DNA from: Pseudomonas sp. R28(2017)
Lineage (GTDB): Bacteria; Pseudomonadota; Gammaproteobacteria; Pseudomonadales; Pseudomonadaceae
DNA length: 64,000 nt
Reading direction: 5' to 3'
Assembly (NCBI RefSeq): GCF_002112505.1
Contig: NZ_NEHW01000004.1
Coordinates: forward strand, 248,001-312,000
Below are positions 36,113 through 43,776 of the stretch, one piece after another. The translations under genes and the position numbers were made by a program. Every line of letters begins with the position of its first letter. The stretch's first letter is position 1. Under the pieces are notes generated by a model. The model was not told the origin of the DNA and searched no databases. It was given only the letters and a program-made list of their open reading frames with translations.

Positions 36113-36286
36113 TTAACGGACGGCACTCAAGGTTGCGGTGTGGGGCACGCAGTGTTCCTGCTCGCAACGGTTGGCCGCACTGGGCTGGCTGCGTAGCAGC
36201 TCGGCGCGCCAGCAGGCCGAGCCATATAGCGCGGCGACTGCGGTCAGGGCCATGACCAGGGCGACTCTTCGGGACTTGATACCCAT
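36113..36286 (-). CDS. Small single-TM or secreted peptide (57 aa)
   Basis: A strong ribosome site AGGAGGTGAGCAGC precedes the ATG at 36286. The protein starts MGIKSRRVALVMALTAVAAL, a positively charged end plus a hydrophobic helix, then YGSACWRAELLRSQPSAANR and a tail with CEQEHC. It could be a signal peptide with a short Cys-containing product or a membrane micro-protein. No family is recognised. It faces the decarboxylase gene tail to tail, 19 bases apart. Confidence 0.7.
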   Translation of the reverse strand: MGIKSRRVALVMALTAVAALYGSACWRAELLRSQPSAANRCEQEHCVPHTATLSAVR

Positions 36287-36331
36287 GCTGCTCACCTCCT
36301 GTTACTGCGACAGGTGACACTGTAAGCATAG

Positions 36332-37240
36332 TCAATACAGGCCCCGGTCCCACTCCGGTTCGTCCTTGAACCGTTGCACCAGAAAATCCAGCATGCTGCG
36401 CAAGGTCGCTGGCATGTGCTTGCGCGAGGTGTATACCGCGTTCAGGTTCAGCTCCCGTGGCCGCGCTTCGGGCAACAGACGCACCAAGGCGCCGCTGCGC
36501 AGGGCCATGGCTGCCTGGTAGGTCGGCAGCATGGCGATGCCGGCACCTGCCAGCGCCGCGTTCTGCAGTGTCATGACCTCGTTGGCGCTGATGTTGCCTT
36601 GCACCGGCACGGCGATCTGCTGGCCATCCACCTCGAAATGCCACAGGCTGTGGCCGAAATAGGCATGGGTCAGGCAGTTGTGCTCGCTCAACTCCTCGAC
36701 CCGTTGCGGTGTGCCGTGCTCGCGCAGGTAGGCGGTCGTTGCGCAGATCACCGAGCGGCATACGCTCAGGCGCCTGGCGATGAGGTTGGGGTCCAGATCG
36801 TTGCTGGTACGGATCGCCAGGTCGATGCGCTCATCCACCAGGTTGACCGTGCGATCGAGCATCTGCAGTTCAACCTTCACGCCCGGGTAGCGCCGCACAT
36901 AATCGGCGACCGCATCCACCAGTTGCGCCTGGCCAAATGACGTACTGACGCTGATGCGCAGTGCACCCTTTGGCGCATCGTCCGGTTGTTGCACGGCGGC
37001 CTGCAGGTCGCCGGCCAAGTCCAGCAGCTGGCGGCAGCGCGGCAGGGTTTCCTGGCCGGCAGCGGTCAGGCTGAGCTTGCGCGTGGTGCGCTGCATCAAC
37101 CGTGCGCCAACCCAGTCCTCCAGTTCGGCCAGGTAACGCGACACCACCGGCCGTGAAAGCTGCAGGTGGTCTGCCGCTGCTGACTGGCTGCCCAGGTCGA
37201 CGACGGTGACGAAAACGCGCATGGCGTTGAGACGGTCCAT
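36332..37240 (-). CDS. LysR-family regulator
   Basis: A 302-residue protein of the LTTR group. HTH: MRVFVTVVDLGSQSAAADHL and LSRPVVSRYLAELEDWVGAR. The effector domain includes GALRISVSTSFGQAQLVDAV, the RIDLAIRTSNDLDPNLIARR stretch, and LQNAALAGAGIAMLPTYQAA. It is divergent from the NAD(P)-binding gene at 37349 with a 108-base gap, which makes that gene the likeliest target (inference). Confidence 0.88.
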   Translation of the reverse strand: MDRLNAMRVFVTVVDLGSQSAAADHLQLSRPVVSRYLAELEDWVGARLMQRTTRKLSLTAAGQETLPRCRQLLDLAGDLQAAVQQPDDAPKGALRISVSTSFGQAQLVDAVADYVRRYPGVKVELQMLDRTVNLVDERIDLAIRTSNDLDPNLIARRLSVCRSVICATTAYLREHGTPQRVEELSEHNCLTHAYFGHSLWHFEVDGQQIAVPVQGNISANEVMTLQNAALAGAGIAMLPTYQAAMALRSGALVRLLPEARPRELNLNAVYTSRKHMPATLRSMLDFLVQRFKDEPEWDRGLY

Positions 37241-37348
37241 GATTTGCCCGGTTTCAGAAACAAACTATGTCTGAGCATCGCATTTTTTGGCATGGATCGG
37301 GCAACTAAGCTGTGCGCATTCGTTGTTCAACTGCTGGAGAATCTACCC

Positions 37349-37963
37349 ATGAGCAAGATCGCAATCATCGGTGCCACCGGCCGTGCCGGCAGCCAATTGC
37401 TGGAAGAAGCCCTGCGCCGTGGCCACAGCGTCGTGGCCATCGCCCGTGACCCGTCGAAGCTGCAGGGGCGTGTGGGTGTTACCACCCAGGCGCTGGATGC
37501 CAAGGACAGTGCAACCCTGCAACAGGCGGTTGCGGGTGCCGATGCGGTGCTGAGTGCTGCGCACTTCTCCACCCTCGAACCCCAGGCCATCATCGAGCCG
37601 GTCAAGCGTGCAGGGGTCAAGCGCCTGCTGGTGGTTGGCGGTGCGGGCAGCCTGTTGCTGCCTTCCGGGCACCGGGTGATCGACAGCCCGGACTTCCCGG
37701 AAGCCTACAAGGCTGAAGCCACGGCTGGCGTGCGTTTTCTCGACGTGCTGCGCCAGGAGCCGACACTGGACTGGACCTTCCTGTCGCCGTCGGCGGAGTT
37801 CGTCGAAGGCGAGCGCAGCGGGCACTACAAGTTGGGTAAGGACCATCTGCTGATTGGTGCGGATGGCAAAAGCACGATCACCTTTGCCGACTTCGCTATC
37901 GCCATGCTCGATGAGCTGGAGAAGCCTGCGCACTCGCGTCAGCGCTTCACCGTCGGTTACTGA
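37349..37963 (+). CDS. NAD(P)-binding oxidoreductase-like protein (atypical SDR)
   Basis: A 204-residue Rossmann protein. The N-terminus MSKIAIIGATGRAGSQLLEE carries the G-x-x-G-x-x-G nucleotide loop, then VVAIARDPSKL, AGADAVLSAAHF and RLLVVGGAGSLLL. There is no Y-x3-K pair, so it belongs with the NmrA/YwnB-type atypical SDRs (flavin reductase-like or regulatory). The start at 37349 has CTGGAGAATCTACCC upstream. It is divergently coupled to a LysR gene. Confidence 0.85.
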   Translation: MSKIAIIGATGRAGSQLLEEALRRGHSVVAIARDPSKLQGRVGVTTQALDAKDSATLQQAVAGADAVLSAAHFSTLEPQAIIEPVKRAGVKRLLVVGGAGSLLLPSGHRVIDSPDFPEAYKAEATAGVRFLDVLRQEPTLDWTFLSPSAEFVEGERSGHYKLGKDHLLIGADGKSTITFADFAIAMLDELEKPAHSRQRFTVGY

Positions 37964-37966
37964 GTT

Positions 37967-38059
37967 GCCTGTTTCGCGGGCTAGCCCGCTCCCACAGGTA
38001 CGGCGCAGGTTGCAAGCCTTGTGCTGAACCTGTGGGAGCGGGCGTGCCCGCGAATAGGC
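37967..38059. repeat. Inverted REP pair
   Basis: GCCTGTTTCGCGGGCTAGCC + TCCCACAGG faces CCTGTGGGAGCGGGCGTGCC + CGCGAATAGGC. Core variants CTAG and CGTG show some decay. Confidence 0.88.
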
Positions 38060-38061
38060 CC

Positions 38062-38937
38062 TCATTGGCTGGCTCGGCTTTCCAGCCAATCGAGCAATTC
38101 CACCAAATCTGGCGGATTGCTCTTCGCCTGGCTCACCAGGTAATACCCTTTGCCGGTCTGAACCTTCAGCGCAAACGGCATGCACAGCCGCCCCCCGCGC
38201 AAGTCATCACCGATCAGTGCCCAGTCACCAATCGCCACACCAGTGCCTTGGGATGCCATGGCCATCGCCATGTCCAGCGTTTCGAAATGCTGCTTCGGCC
38301 CCTGTGCCTCCAGGTCCACGCCTGCTGCCTGCAGCCAAAGCCGCCAGTCATGTTCATCCCGGGAAGGGTGCAACAGCATATGGCGCGCGAGGTCCTGGAT
38401 CTGTTGCAGTGGAACCGGCCCATCCAACAGTGACGGCGCACACACCGGCGTCAGCTGCTCGTCGAACAGCTTGCGCACCCGCAGCCCATGGTTCGGCGCA
38501 TCGCCATAGACCACGGCGGCATCGAAACCTTCACGGCGAAAATCCACCCCGTGCTGCACCGTGGTGGTCAGCTCGACCGGCACGTCGGGCCGCAGCGCCT
38601 GCCACTCCATCAGCCGCGGCAGCAGCCAGCGCATCACGCAGGTCGGTGCCTTGAGCTGCAAGGTGGCGCTGCGCCCGCCGACTTCGCGCACCCCTTGTTC
38701 GATCAGGCCGAAGATCTGCTGCACCCGTGGCAGCCAGTCCTGGCCCTCGCGGGTCAGGCTCAGGCCGCGGGCCTGGCGCTGGAACAAGGCGTAGCCCAGG
38801 TGTTCCTCGAGTCCGGCGATCTGCCGGCTGACGGCGCCCTGGGTGATGTGCAGCTGCTGCGCGGCGCGGGTGAAATTGCAGTGCTGGGCGGTGACCAGGA
38901 AGGTGTACAGGGCGGGTAGAGGCGGTAGCCGTTTCAT
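38062..38937 (-). CDS. LysR-family regulator (GcvA-like)
   Basis: 291 residues. The N-terminus MKRLPPLPALYTFLVTAQHC plus LHITQGAVSRQIAGLEEHLG is typical of the GcvA/AmpR group, as is the middle APTCVMRWLLPRLMEWQALR. It is divergent from the ThDP decarboxylase (gap 114 bases) and is its likely regulator by arrangement. The effector is unknown. Confidence 0.88.
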   Translation of the reverse strand: MKRLPPLPALYTFLVTAQHCNFTRAAQQLHITQGAVSRQIAGLEEHLGYALFQRQARGLSLTREGQDWLPRVQQIFGLIEQGVREVGGRSATLQLKAPTCVMRWLLPRLMEWQALRPDVPVELTTTVQHGVDFRREGFDAAVVYGDAPNHGLRVRKLFDEQLTPVCAPSLLDGPVPLQQIQDLARHMLLHPSRDEHDWRLWLQAAGVDLEAQGPKQHFETLDMAMAMASQGTGVAIGDWALIGDDLRGGRLCMPFALKVQTGKGYYLVSQAKSNPPDLVELLDWLESRASQ

Positions 38938-39051
38938 TGCGCTGAGCCATGATTACAGGACATGGCTAGTATGTGTTTTTTTGCATTGTGGCGGTAGCAC
39001 TGCCTTGGGTCCAATGGGCGCAGATTCCAACAAAATCCAAGGTGACATCCG

Positions 39052-40689
39052 ATGGCAACCTGCGGCGAAGTACTGGTCAAACTCCTTGAAGGCTATGGTG
39101 TGGACCATGTCTTCGGCATCCCCGGCGTCCATACCGTGGAGCTCTACCGCGGCCTGGCGGGCTCGTCGATCCGCCACATCACCCCGCGCCACGAGCAGGG
39201 CGCCGGGTTCATGGCTGATGGCTATGCGCGTACCCGTGGCAAGCCAGGCGTGTGCTTCATCATCACAGGCCCCGGAATGACCAACATCACCACCGCCATG
39301 GGCCAGGCCTATGCCGATTCGATCCCGATGCTGGTGATCTCCAGCGTGCAGTCGCGGGATCAACTGGGCGGTGGCCGCGGCAAGTTGCACGAGCTGCCGA
39401 ACCAGGCCGCGCTGGTGTCGGGCGTGGCGGCGTTCTCGCAGACACTGATGAGCGCCGATGCCCTGCCGCAGGCGCTGGCTCGCGCCTTTGCCGTGTTCGA
39501 CGGCGCCCGCCCGCGCCCGGTGCATATCGAAATCCCGCTGGACGTGCTGGTCGAGCCCGCCGACCACCTGCTGCCCGGCCGCCCTGTGCGCAGTGCCCGT
39601 GCCGGCGCCGCGCCCCAGGCAGTGGCGGCCATGGCCGAGCGCCTGGCCAAGGCACGCCGGCCACTGATCCTGGCCGGTGGCGGTGCGCTGGCTGCAGGGG
39701 CGCCGCTGGCACTGCTGGCCGAGCACTTGCAGGCGCCGGTAGCGCTGACCATCAATGCCAAAGGGCTGCTGCCGGCCAGCCACCCGTTGCAGATCGGTTC
39801 GACCCAATCGCTGGTTGCCACCCGTGAGTTGGTGGAAGAGGCCGATGTGGTGCTGGCGATCGGCACCGAACTGGCCGAGACCGACTATGACGTGACCTTC
39901 AAGGGTGGCTTCAGGATTCCCGGCAGCTTGCTGCGCATCGACATCGACCCGGACCAGACCGTACGCAATTACCTGCCCGAGCTGGCGCTGGTCGCGGATG
40001 CCGAGCTTGCCGCCCAGGCCGTGCTCGACGCCCTGCGGCAACTGCCGGCGCCGGTGCGTGCCGAGGGCTGGGGCGTTGCCCGTGCGCAGCGTTTGCGCGA
40101 AGCGCTGGCGGCCAGCTGGGACCAGCCGACGCTGAGCCAGACGCGGTTGCTGACGGGCATCCTGGAGCGGCTGCCCAACGCCATCCTGGTCGGTGATTCG
40201 ACCCAGCCGGTGTACACCGGCAACCTGACCCTGGACATGCCGGCGCCACGCCGCTGGTTCAATGCTTCCACCGGTTACGGCACCTTGGGTTACGCCTTGC
40301 CTGCGGCGATGGGTGCCTGGTTGGGCTGCGCGGAAAAAATCAGCGAGCGAGCACCTGCGGTATGCCTGATTGGCGACGGCGGCATGCAGTTCACCCTGCC
40401 GGAGCTGGCCAGCGCGGTCGAGGCTCAGGTGCCGCTGATCGTGTTGCTGTGGAACAACCAGGGCTACGAGGAAATCAAGAAGTACATGGTCAACCGGGCC
40501 ATCGAGCCGGTTGGCGTGGATATCCATACCCCGGACTTCATCGGCGTGGCACAAGCGTTGGGCGCCGATGCCGAGCACGTGGCCGATGTCGAGCAACTGC
40601 AGGCTGCGCTGGGCAGGGCGGTGGAGCGCAAGGGGCCGACGCTGATCCAGGTCGATCAGAACCAGTGGCAGGCAGCGGTCGCGGGCTGA
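39052..40689 (+). CDS. ThDP-dependent decarboxylase, AruI / acetolactate synthase-like
   Basis: A 545-residue three-domain ThDP enzyme. The PYR domain has the catalytic Glu region ITPRHEQGAGFMADGYARTR and FIITGPGMTNITTAMGQAYA. The PP domain has the GDG...N cofactor motif: LIGDGGMQFTLPELASAVEA then LLWNNQGYEEI. By eye it is closest to P. aeruginosa AruI, the 2-ketoarginine (5-guanidino-2-oxopentanoate) decarboxylase, for example FGIPGVHTVELYRGL. No aruH aminotransferase is adjacent, so the substrate remains open. It is often annotated as acetolactate synthase, but no regulatory subunit gene is present. Confidence 0.82.
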   Translation: MATCGEVLVKLLEGYGVDHVFGIPGVHTVELYRGLAGSSIRHITPRHEQGAGFMADGYARTRGKPGVCFIITGPGMTNITTAMGQAYADSIPMLVISSVQSRDQLGGGRGKLHELPNQAALVSGVAAFSQTLMSADALPQALARAFAVFDGARPRPVHIEIPLDVLVEPADHLLPGRPVRSARAGAAPQAVAAMAERLAKARRPLILAGGGALAAGAPLALLAEHLQAPVALTINAKGLLPASHPLQIGSTQSLVATRELVEEADVVLAIGTELAETDYDVTFKGGFRIPGSLLRIDIDPDQTVRNYLPELALVADAELAAQAVLDALRQLPAPVRAEGWGVARAQRLREALAASWDQPTLSQTRLLTGILERLPNAILVGDSTQPVYTGNLTLDMPAPRRWFNASTGYGTLGYALPAAMGAWLGCAEKISERAPAVCLIGDGGMQFTLPELASAVEAQVPLIVLLWNNQGYEEIKKYMVNRAIEPVGVDIHTPDFIGVAQALGADAEHVADVEQLQAALGRAVERKGPTLIQVDQNQWQAAVAG

Positions 40690-40691
40690 TA

Positions 40692-41612
40692 TCAACCCGC
40701 GCTGGCGCGCAACCTTGCGACATCTCGAATCGGTGGCGCGCCATACAGCCGGCTGTACTCGCGGCTGAACTGTGACGGGCTTTCGTACCCCACCCGATAG
40801 CCCGCCACCGCCGCTTCAAGGCCGTCGTTGAGCATCAGCCGCCGTGCTTCCTGCAGGCGCAGTTGCTTCTGGTACTGCAGCGGGCTCATGGATGTCACGG
40901 CCTTGAAGCGGTGATGCAAGGTCGAGGTGCTGAGGTTGACCTCGCGGGCCAGGTCTTCGATGCGCAGCGGCTGCTGGAAGTTCTGGTTGAGCCAGGTGAT
41001 GGCCTGGCACACCCTGTGGGTCTGGCTGTTGGCCAGGGCTATTTCGTACAGGCGATAACCCTGTGGCCCACGCAGCAGGCGGTAGAGAATCTCGCGACGA
41101 ATCAGCGGCGCCAGCATGCCGATGTCGCGCGGTGCATCCAGCAAGCGGACCAACCGCAGCAAAGCGTCGAGCAGTTGCGGGTCGGTGCGCTCCACATACA
41201 GGCCGCGGCCAGAGGGCAGGTTGGGTACCAGCATCGGCCCGCTCTCTGCGATCAGCTGGCTGATCTCGGCGGGGTCGAGGTCCATGCGGATGCCCAGGCT
41301 CGGGTTCTCCGGGCTGGCGTCCAGCTTCACGCCGCTCAGCGGCAAGGTCACCGACACCACCATGTAGTGCAAGGGGTCGTAGGCGTATTGTTCGTCGCCG
41401 AGGAAGAGGCTCTTGCTGCCTTGCGCCAGGATGCACAACGCCGGTTGGGCCAGGGTCGGCACCGAACGAACGTTCTCGGTGTAGCGCACCAGGTACAGGT
41501 CGTCGATGGCCGAGGCGGGGCCGTAAGGCTCACCGGCGTGCTTGCGGATCAGCTCGGCCAGTTCCTGGCGTTGCACTTCCAGAGTCGGGTCGATGGACGG
41601 GGCGGTGGTCAT
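40692..41612 (-). CDS. AraC-family regulator with AraC_N domain
   Basis: 306 residues. The N-terminal cupin-like AraC_N domain runs from about 25 to 180 (DDLYLVRYTENVRSVPTLAQ, CILAQGSKSLFLGDEQY). The C-terminal pair of HTHs is LRIEDLAREVNLSTSTLHHR and GYRVGYESPSQFSREYSRLY. The start at 41612 was chosen because upstream codons run through the promoter palindrome side. It is divergent from the ABM gene, and a perfect 17-bp inverted repeat lies between them. It ends three bases from the ThDP decarboxylase stop (convergent). Confidence 0.88.
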   Translation of the reverse strand: MTTAPSIDPTLEVQRQELAELIRKHAGEPYGPASAIDDLYLVRYTENVRSVPTLAQPALCILAQGSKSLFLGDEQYAYDPLHYMVVSVTLPLSGVKLDASPENPSLGIRMDLDPAEISQLIAESGPMLVPNLPSGRGLYVERTDPQLLDALLRLVRLLDAPRDIGMLAPLIRREILYRLLRGPQGYRLYEIALANSQTHRVCQAITWLNQNFQQPLRIEDLAREVNLSTSTLHHRFKAVTSMSPLQYQKQLRLQEARRLMLNDGLEAAVAGYRVGYESPSQFSREYSRLYGAPPIRDVARLRASAG

Positions 41613-41683
41613 GATGGCTTTCCTCTGCTGACCGACGCAGCATAGGTTTGGGCAATGGCGGGCGCTAGTCGAAAGCTGCACGT

Positions 41684-41723
41684 CGATTGCCTGATCCTGC
41701 CGCGCTGCAGGATCAGGCAATCG
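41684..41723. promoter_or_regulatory. Perfect 17-bp inverted repeat between araC-type gene and ABM gene
   Basis: CGATTGCCTGATCCTGC, six bases, then its exact reverse complement. It sits 71 bases upstream of the regulator's ATG and 91 bases upstream of the ABM ATG, where an operator for both would be expected. No T run follows on either strand, so termination is unlikely. Confidence 0.7.
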
Positions 41724-41814
41724 CTGAGCAGTAATGGCCTAACGCGTCGCGCGCGCCAGCCCCTAACCTTGGCAGCCTGGTTTTTCCGCCCGCCTGCTTC
41801 AAGGAGATCGTGCA

Positions 41815-42108
41815 ATGACCCTACGACAACCGGTCACCCATCTGGCTTTCATCCGTGCCAGCAGCGGTCGTTCCGCAGAACTCGGCGCCCGCCTGCGCGA
41901 CCTGCTGGAGCCGTCCTTGCGCGCCCCGGGTTGCCTGAGCTTCACCGTGCAGCGCTCCCAGGCCGATGCCGACCTGTGGCTGCTCAGCGGCAGCTGGCAG
42001 GATCAGCAGGCGATGAGTGGCTACTTCGCCTCGCCCACCCTCAATGTGTTCGGCGAGCTGGTTCAGGCGCAGGTCGTCAGCAGCCTCGACTTGCATACCT
42101 TCGATTGA
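41815..42108 (+). CDS. ABM-domain (antibiotic biosynthesis monooxygenase-like) protein
   Basis: A 97-residue ferredoxin-fold protein: VTHLAFIRASSGRSAELGAR, then PGCLSFTVQRSQADADLWLL and SGSWQDQQAMSGYFASP, the usual order of the dimeric alpha/beta barrel. These small proteins oxidise quinols or handle haem; the substrate is unknown. AAGGAGATCGTGCA precedes the ATG. It is probably controlled by the divergent AraC-type regulator. Confidence 0.82.
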   Translation: MTLRQPVTHLAFIRASSGRSAELGARLRDLLEPSLRAPGCLSFTVQRSQADADLWLLSGSWQDQQAMSGYFASPTLNVFGELVQAQVVSSLDLHTFD

Positions 42109-42153
42109 AACACGGTTAGAATGCCGCCCCTCGATCAACAGGCGGATGGCAAC

Positions 42154-42387
42154 ATGGCACGTAGAGAATTCCCGCATTTCGAAGCGGTATCGGCGATGGT
42201 CCCGGTGGAAGGCGGTGGCTATAACGCTGCTATCGCGGTCAAGGCCCTGGGCATGGGCGGCGCACCGCGCTTTCACAAGGTGCTCGACGAGCAAGTGTTC
42301 AAAAGCGCCATGGCGGCCGACGAGGCCGCCTGCGCCGAGCTTGCACGCCTGCAGGGCGTGGGCGAGGAAGGCGAACTGATCTGGTGA
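42154..42387 (+). CDS. Small hypothetical protein
   Basis: 77 residues from ATG 42154 (MARREFPHFEAVSAMVPVEG), with GGA at -8. An in-frame ATG at 42121 would add 11 residues. The C-terminus is Ala/Glu-rich (MAADEAACAELARLQGVGEE). No family is recognised. It is 45 bases after the ABM gene and abuts the flavin reductase stop with no gap (TGA then TCA). Confidence 0.65.
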   Translation: MARREFPHFEAVSAMVPVEGGGYNAAIAVKALGMGGAPRFHKVLDEQVFKSAMAADEAACAELARLQGVGEEGELIW

Positions 42388-42993
42388 TCAGGCCTGCGGG
42401 CGAGCCATCTTGAACAGGTTGCCCAACTCGAAGTAGTCCGCCGGGCCACCGCCACGCAGGATCGGTTCGGCGGCAGCGGTATCGTAGATACCGTTCTTCA
42501 GCAGGTGCTCGGCAATGTGCACGGCCACCACTTCCCCCAGAATCAGCCAACTCGGCACCGCTTCCTGGTCGGCGCGCTTGAGCTGGACTATCTGGCTCAC
42601 CTTGCACTCGAAGGCCACCGGCGTTTCGCCCACGCGTGGCACCTTGACGATACTCGATGGCACCGCAGTCAGGCCGCTCAGTTCAAACTCGTTGATATCG
42701 GCGGCAACGGCCGCGCAGCTCTGGTTCATCTGCTCGGCCAGCGGGCGGGTAGCCAGGTTCCAGACGAATTCGCCGGTCTGCTCGATGTTGTTCAGGCTGT
42801 CTTTGCGCCCGACGCTGCAGAAACCGATGATCGGTGGGATGTAGTTGAAGGCGTTGAAGAAGCTGTACGGCGCGAGGTTCAGCTGGCCGTCCTGGCTCTG
42901 CGATGAGATCCAGCCGATCGGGCGCGGGCCGACGATGGCGTTGAACGGGTCGTGGGGCAGGCCGTGGCCTTTGGCGGGTTCGTAGTAGTACAT
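42388..42993 (-). CDS. Flavin reductase-like domain protein (DIM6/NTAB family)
   Basis: A 201-residue FMN-binding split-barrel protein: MYYYEPAKGHGLPHDPFNAI, then IVGPRPIGWISSQSQDGQLN, LAPYSFFNAFNYIPP and FCSVGRKDSLNNIEQTGEFV. These are the FMN-phosphate and ring contacts of the family. It probably reduces flavin with NAD(P)H or uses bound FMN. The likely partner is unknown; the ABM gene is nearby but on the other strand. Confidence 0.87.
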   Translation of the reverse strand: MYYYEPAKGHGLPHDPFNAIVGPRPIGWISSQSQDGQLNLAPYSFFNAFNYIPPIIGFCSVGRKDSLNNIEQTGEFVWNLATRPLAEQMNQSCAAVAADINEFELSGLTAVPSSIVKVPRVGETPVAFECKVSQIVQLKRADQEAVPSWLILGEVVAVHIAEHLLKNGIYDTAAAEPILRGGGPADYFELGNLFKMARPQA

Positions 42994-43056
42994 CGGGCGA
43001 TATCCTGGGAGCGAGGCGCCTAGTGTGCCAAGCCTTGGTGCGCCTGGAAATGATCA

Positions 43057-43076
43057 AGCCCGGCCGAGGCCGGGCT
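43057..43076 (-). terminator. Hairpin after the tandem-repeat gene
   Basis: AGCCCGGCC-GA-GGCCGGGCT, a 9-bp perfect stem, 19 bases past the stop of the 43095-43421 gene. TTGATCATTT follows on the minus-strand RNA, a weak U tract. Confidence 0.7.
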
Positions 43077-43094
43077 GGTAGCGCGCAACAGGGA

Positions 43095-43421
43095 TCAGCT
43101 GAAGCGGTGGGCGTTGGTGCGGTCGAAGCCGTTTTCGGCGAAGCGTTGGCCGCCGGTGCGGTCGAAGCCGTCTTCAGCGAAGCGTTGGCCGCCGGTGCGG
43201 TCGAAGCCATCTTCAGCGAAGCGTTGGCCGCCGGTGCGGTCGAAACCGTCTTCAGCGAAGCGTTGTGCGCCAGTGTGGTCGAAGCCGTCCTCGGCGTAGT
43301 TGGCCGATTGCGTCTGGGCAGCGGCGAAGGTGTGGGCATTGGTGCGGTCGAAACCATCCTCGGCGAATGCGCCAGCAGCAAATACCGAGAGGGCCAGGGT
43401 GAGGATCAGTTTGTTTTTCAT
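43095..43421 (-). CDS. Secreted tandem-repeat protein (EDGFDRTGGQRFA units)
   Basis: A 108-residue precursor. Residues 1-20 (MKNKLILTLALSVFAAGAFA) are a clean Sec signal with an A-x-A site. The mature chain is almost only repeats. One early unit, EDGFDRTNAHTF (21-32), and a spacer AAAQTQSANYA come first. Five 13-residue units follow (44-108): EDGFDHTGAQRFA, three copies of EDGFDRTGGQRFA, and a final ENGFDRTNAHRFS. No catalytic or metal motif is recognised, and no Cys is present. It may be a periplasmic or secreted peptide precursor, a stress-linked protein or an adhesin; I do not know. TTTGGG and AAAGGAGC lie before the ATG. It is divergent from the membrane protein at 43777. Confidence 0.85.
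   Translation of the reverse strand: MKNKLILTLALSVFAAGAFAEDGFDRTNAHTFAAAQTQSANYAEDGFDHTGAQRFAEDGFDRTGGQRFAEDGFDRTGGQRFAEDGFDRTGGQRFAENGFDRTNAHRFS
43098..43292 (-). repeat. 39-bp in-frame tandem array
   Basis: Five consecutive 39-bp units, each one 13-residue repeat of the protein above. The three central units differ only at a few third positions (for example GCCGTC/GCCATC/ACCGTC), which points to recent duplication. Confidence 0.9.
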
Positions 43422-43776
43422 GGTCGTTGCTCCTTTGGGTGCGAGAGGTTGTTTGCTTCTATGGGTTCAATGCTACGCCGATTAATTTGATTAAAAAGCG
43501 CAAAAAATAGCGTGTAAAAATCTAATTAATAGATGTATTGGTCCGCGAGCGTTGCACGTCAGCGCGTATTGCTGACACTTCAGGAAGTGATTCGAACTTA
43601 GGGCGAGCGCAATGCTTCGCCAGCCATTGCAGATTGAGGGGGTGGGATTAATCGACGGTTAAGACCGAAAAATCTTAATTTGTAACAAGGTATGACGCTT
43701 TTTTCATATATCGCCAACCGATTTTTCAGGCGCTGCTCAGCACCATCGCCGCACCTATATTCCGGAGCGGTGAACA
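43422..43776. promoter_or_regulatory. AT-rich divergent promoter region
   Basis: 355 bases without a gene. Bases 43480-43540 (TTAATTTGATTAAAAAGCGC, then AAAAATCTAATTAATAG) and 43660-43720 (GAAAAATCTTAATTTGTAAC, CTTTTTTCATATATC) are far more AT-rich than the surroundings. It is likely to hold both promoters and is a plausible MvaT target. Confidence 0.55.

Noticed and set aside
43098..43292. Possible CRISPR array (39-bp regular repeats)
   Set aside because: Units are contiguous without spacers, keep one reading frame and code the secreted repeat protein; no cas genes are near.
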